DNA of 6,863 nt from Lentisphaeria bacterium. GTDB taxonomy: Bacteria; Verrucomicrobiota; Lentisphaeria; Oligosphaerales; Oligosphaeraceae. Shown piece by piece: positions 6,001-6,863 of the stretch. Under the pieces are notes generated by a model. It was given only the letters and a program-made list of their open reading frames with translations, was not told the DNA's origin and did no database searches. The translations under genes and the position numbers were made by a program. Within the stretch, counting starts at the first letter, position 1; the number at the start of each line of letters is the position of its first letter. Location: positions 1 through 6,863 of the forward strand of contig JAKSPA010000088.1 in the NCBI GenBank assembly GCA_024405235.1, in the 5' to 3' direction.

Positions 6001-6094
6001 GGTTCTGGCAAACGTTTGTCGCAAAATCGCTTTCATGCCGCATGGGCGAAGGCGCGTGTCGCGTAACGCTTTGCCGGAACCATGATCGTTTTTT
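6001..6094 (+). terminator. Long-range 12-bp stem with structured interior and T-run after the GH20-like gene
   Basis: GGTTCTGGCAAA (6001-6012) pairs with TTTGCCGGAACC (6070-6081) over 12 bp with one G-U. The 57-base interior can fold further: CGTT (6013-6016) with AACG (6065-6068), TCGC (6027-6030) with GCGA (6046-6049), and CAT with ATG around 6037-6041. T6 (6089-6094) lies 7 bases after the stem. The whole resembles an elaborate terminator or a structured RNA ahead of the next gene. The rest of the 197-bp gap is T-rich and shows no gene. Confidence 0.4.
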
Positions 6095-6161
6095 CGAATA
6101 ATTGGCCGAGCAGATAGTTTCATTGTTTTTTTACATAGCGTAGTTTTTCAAATTGTTTTTC

Positions 6162-6167
6162 GGAGGG
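6162..6167 (+). promoter_or_regulatory. Ribosome binding site of the secreted sugar-binding-domain protein
   Basis: GGAGGG sits 5 bases before the ATG at 6173 and is the strongest ribosome binding site in the window. It fixes the start of the right-edge gene, which is too incomplete to be obvious from frame length alone. Confidence 0.85.
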
Positions 6168-6172
6168 AACAA

Positions 6173-6863
6173 ATGCGTAAAGTCCTTTTCCTTCTTTGTT
6201 GCATTGCTTTCGCTCTTTTGGCAGGTCAGAAAGCAGAGTGGATCATTTATCCCGAAAATCCTGCTGAAGGCGTAAACAAGGAACGCTATCTGCGCACGGA
6301 ATTCGAAGTCGCTCAAAAGCCTATCAGACGCGCCATGATCTGCTATGTCATCGATGATGACGGCCATGTATTCCTGAATGGCAAGGACGTCAGAGACGAA
6401 AGCAAGCACATGTCCGTCTTCCCTCTCGCAAGACATTATGATATAACGCATTTGATCTCCGCAGGACGCAATGCGTTGAGCGTCATTGCAATCAACGCAG
6501 GCGGCAACGGCGGTACGATGCTGCGCATTGAAATCACATACAAGGACGACAGCATCCAGGAGGTCTTCTCCGACACGACATGGAAGACTTCCACGGAGAA
6601 AGCCGAAGGATGGGAGATGGCTGGTTTCGATGACCATGAATGGCAGACGCCGAAATCAAACGGCGACTACAACGCCGATCCGTGGGTGACGATCTACGAC
6701 ATGGTCGCTTTCTACGCGCATGACGATGTTTTGGTGGAATTGGCCCGCAGAAGACAGAATGGCTTGAAGAAACAGCAGCTTCTCAAGCAGCTTGCCAAGG
6801 AACCCGCCGAACAGGCGAAAGTCACCTACAAGAACGGCAGCGCCTTCTTCGACATCGGCGGAA
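6173..6863 (+). CDS. Secreted protein with alpha-L-rhamnosidase-type N-terminal sugar-binding domain (partial, runs off the right edge)
   Basis: The frame opens at ATG 6173 and is open for 230 codons to the window edge. Residues 1-21 (MRKVLFLLCCIAFALLAG, then QKA) form a signal peptide with probable signal peptidase I cleavage near residue 18 or 21, so the product is exported. Residues about 22-170 look like a jelly-roll domain of the Bac_rhamnosid_N / galactose-binding-like type: AEWIIYPE (21-28), RYLRTEFEV (38-46), VIDDDGHVFLNGKDV (59-73), YDITHLISAGRNALSVIAIN (89-108) and a final WEMAGFDDHEWQTP (147-160). A Lys/Gln-rich helical stretch (186-216) then leads into VTYKNGSAFFDIGG (217-230), which resembles the start of a second domain, possibly a glycosidase barrel. 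This suggests a large extracellular glycosidase acting on rhamnose-containing glycans, consistent with rhaA nearby, but the catalytic domain is not visible and a GH2 or other family remains possible. The minus-strand frame 6131-6637 is a shadow. Confidence 0.85.
   Translation, partial: MRKVLFLLCCIAFALLAGQKAEWIIYPENPAEGVNKERYLRTEFEVAQKPIRRAMICYVIDDDGHVFLNGKDVRDESKHMSVFPLARHYDITHLISAGRNALSVIAINAGGNGGTMLRIEITYKDDSIQEVFSDTTWKTSTEKAEGWEMAGFDDHEWQTPKSNGDYNADPWVTIYDMVAFYAHDDVLVELARRRQNGLKKQQLLKQLAKEPAEQAKVTYKNGSAFFDIGG

Noticed and set aside
4953..6011. 352-codon minus-strand open frame antisense to the GH20-like gene
   Set aside because: The plus strand encodes a recognisable glycosidase throughout this interval. 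The minus-strand product is low-complexity in family terms with no motif; long antisense frames are common in GC-balanced coding DNA.
5976..6098. In-frame open continuation of 41 codons after the GH20-like TAG stop
   Set aside because: It could suggest stop read-through or a decayed C-terminus, but it is Cys/Arg/His-rich without family resemblance, overlaps the 6001-6081 stem, and the enzyme is already of plausible length.
6131..6637. 168-codon minus-strand frame overlapping the right-edge gene
   Set aside because: The plus-strand gene has a strong ribosome binding site, a signal peptide and a recognisable sugar-binding domain; the minus frame has none of these.

Overview
The window looks like part of a carbohydrate-utilisation region from a bacterium of the PVC group, most likely Lentisphaerota (Victivallales-like). 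The strongest pointer is a pseudopilin-like protein with an N-terminal FTLIEL prepilin motif and a C-terminal H-X9-DG motif, a class found in large numbers in Lentisphaerota, Planctomycetota and Verrucomicrobiota. It sits among AraC-type regulators and glycosidase genes. The taxonomic call is an inference from protein style only; no rRNA or other marker gene is present.

Layout from left to right. (1) A minus-strand AraC-type regulator runs off the left edge; only its cupin-type sensor half is visible (1-524). (2) Divergent from it is a complete L-rhamnose isomerase gene, rhaA (656-1906). (3) Convergent with rhaA is a complete minus-strand AraC/RhaS-like regulator (1995-2879), with a weak hairpin and several G-runs between the two genes. 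(4) An AT-rich 252-bp divergent intergenic region (2880-3131) carries a perfect 9-bp inverted repeat with possible pseudoknot and competing hairpin pairings. (5) The pseudopilin-like H-X9-DG protein follows (3132-3995), then two tandem hairpins, the second backed by long T-runs (a strong terminator). (6) Next is a glycoside hydrolase family 20-like enzyme (4137-5975). (7) A 197-bp gap follows with a 12-bp long-range stem and a T-run. (8) The start of a secreted protein with an alpha-L-rhamnosidase-type N-terminal sugar-binding domain (6173 onward) runs off the right edge.

A plausible reading is that the secreted multidomain protein, and possibly the GH20-like enzyme, release sugars (L-rhamnose and an N-acetylhexosamine or related sugar) from a complex glycan. 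RhaA would convert L-rhamnose to L-rhamnulose in the cytoplasm, and the two sugar-sensing AraC-type regulators would control the flanking transcription units. The role of the pseudopilin-like protein next to glycosidases is unknown. The recurring-looking unit of AraC regulator, divergent H-X9-DG pseudopilin and glycosidase is the part of the window most worth following up. Every intergenic stretch is shorter than 300 bp, and no tRNA, rRNA, CRISPR array or insertion sequence was seen.
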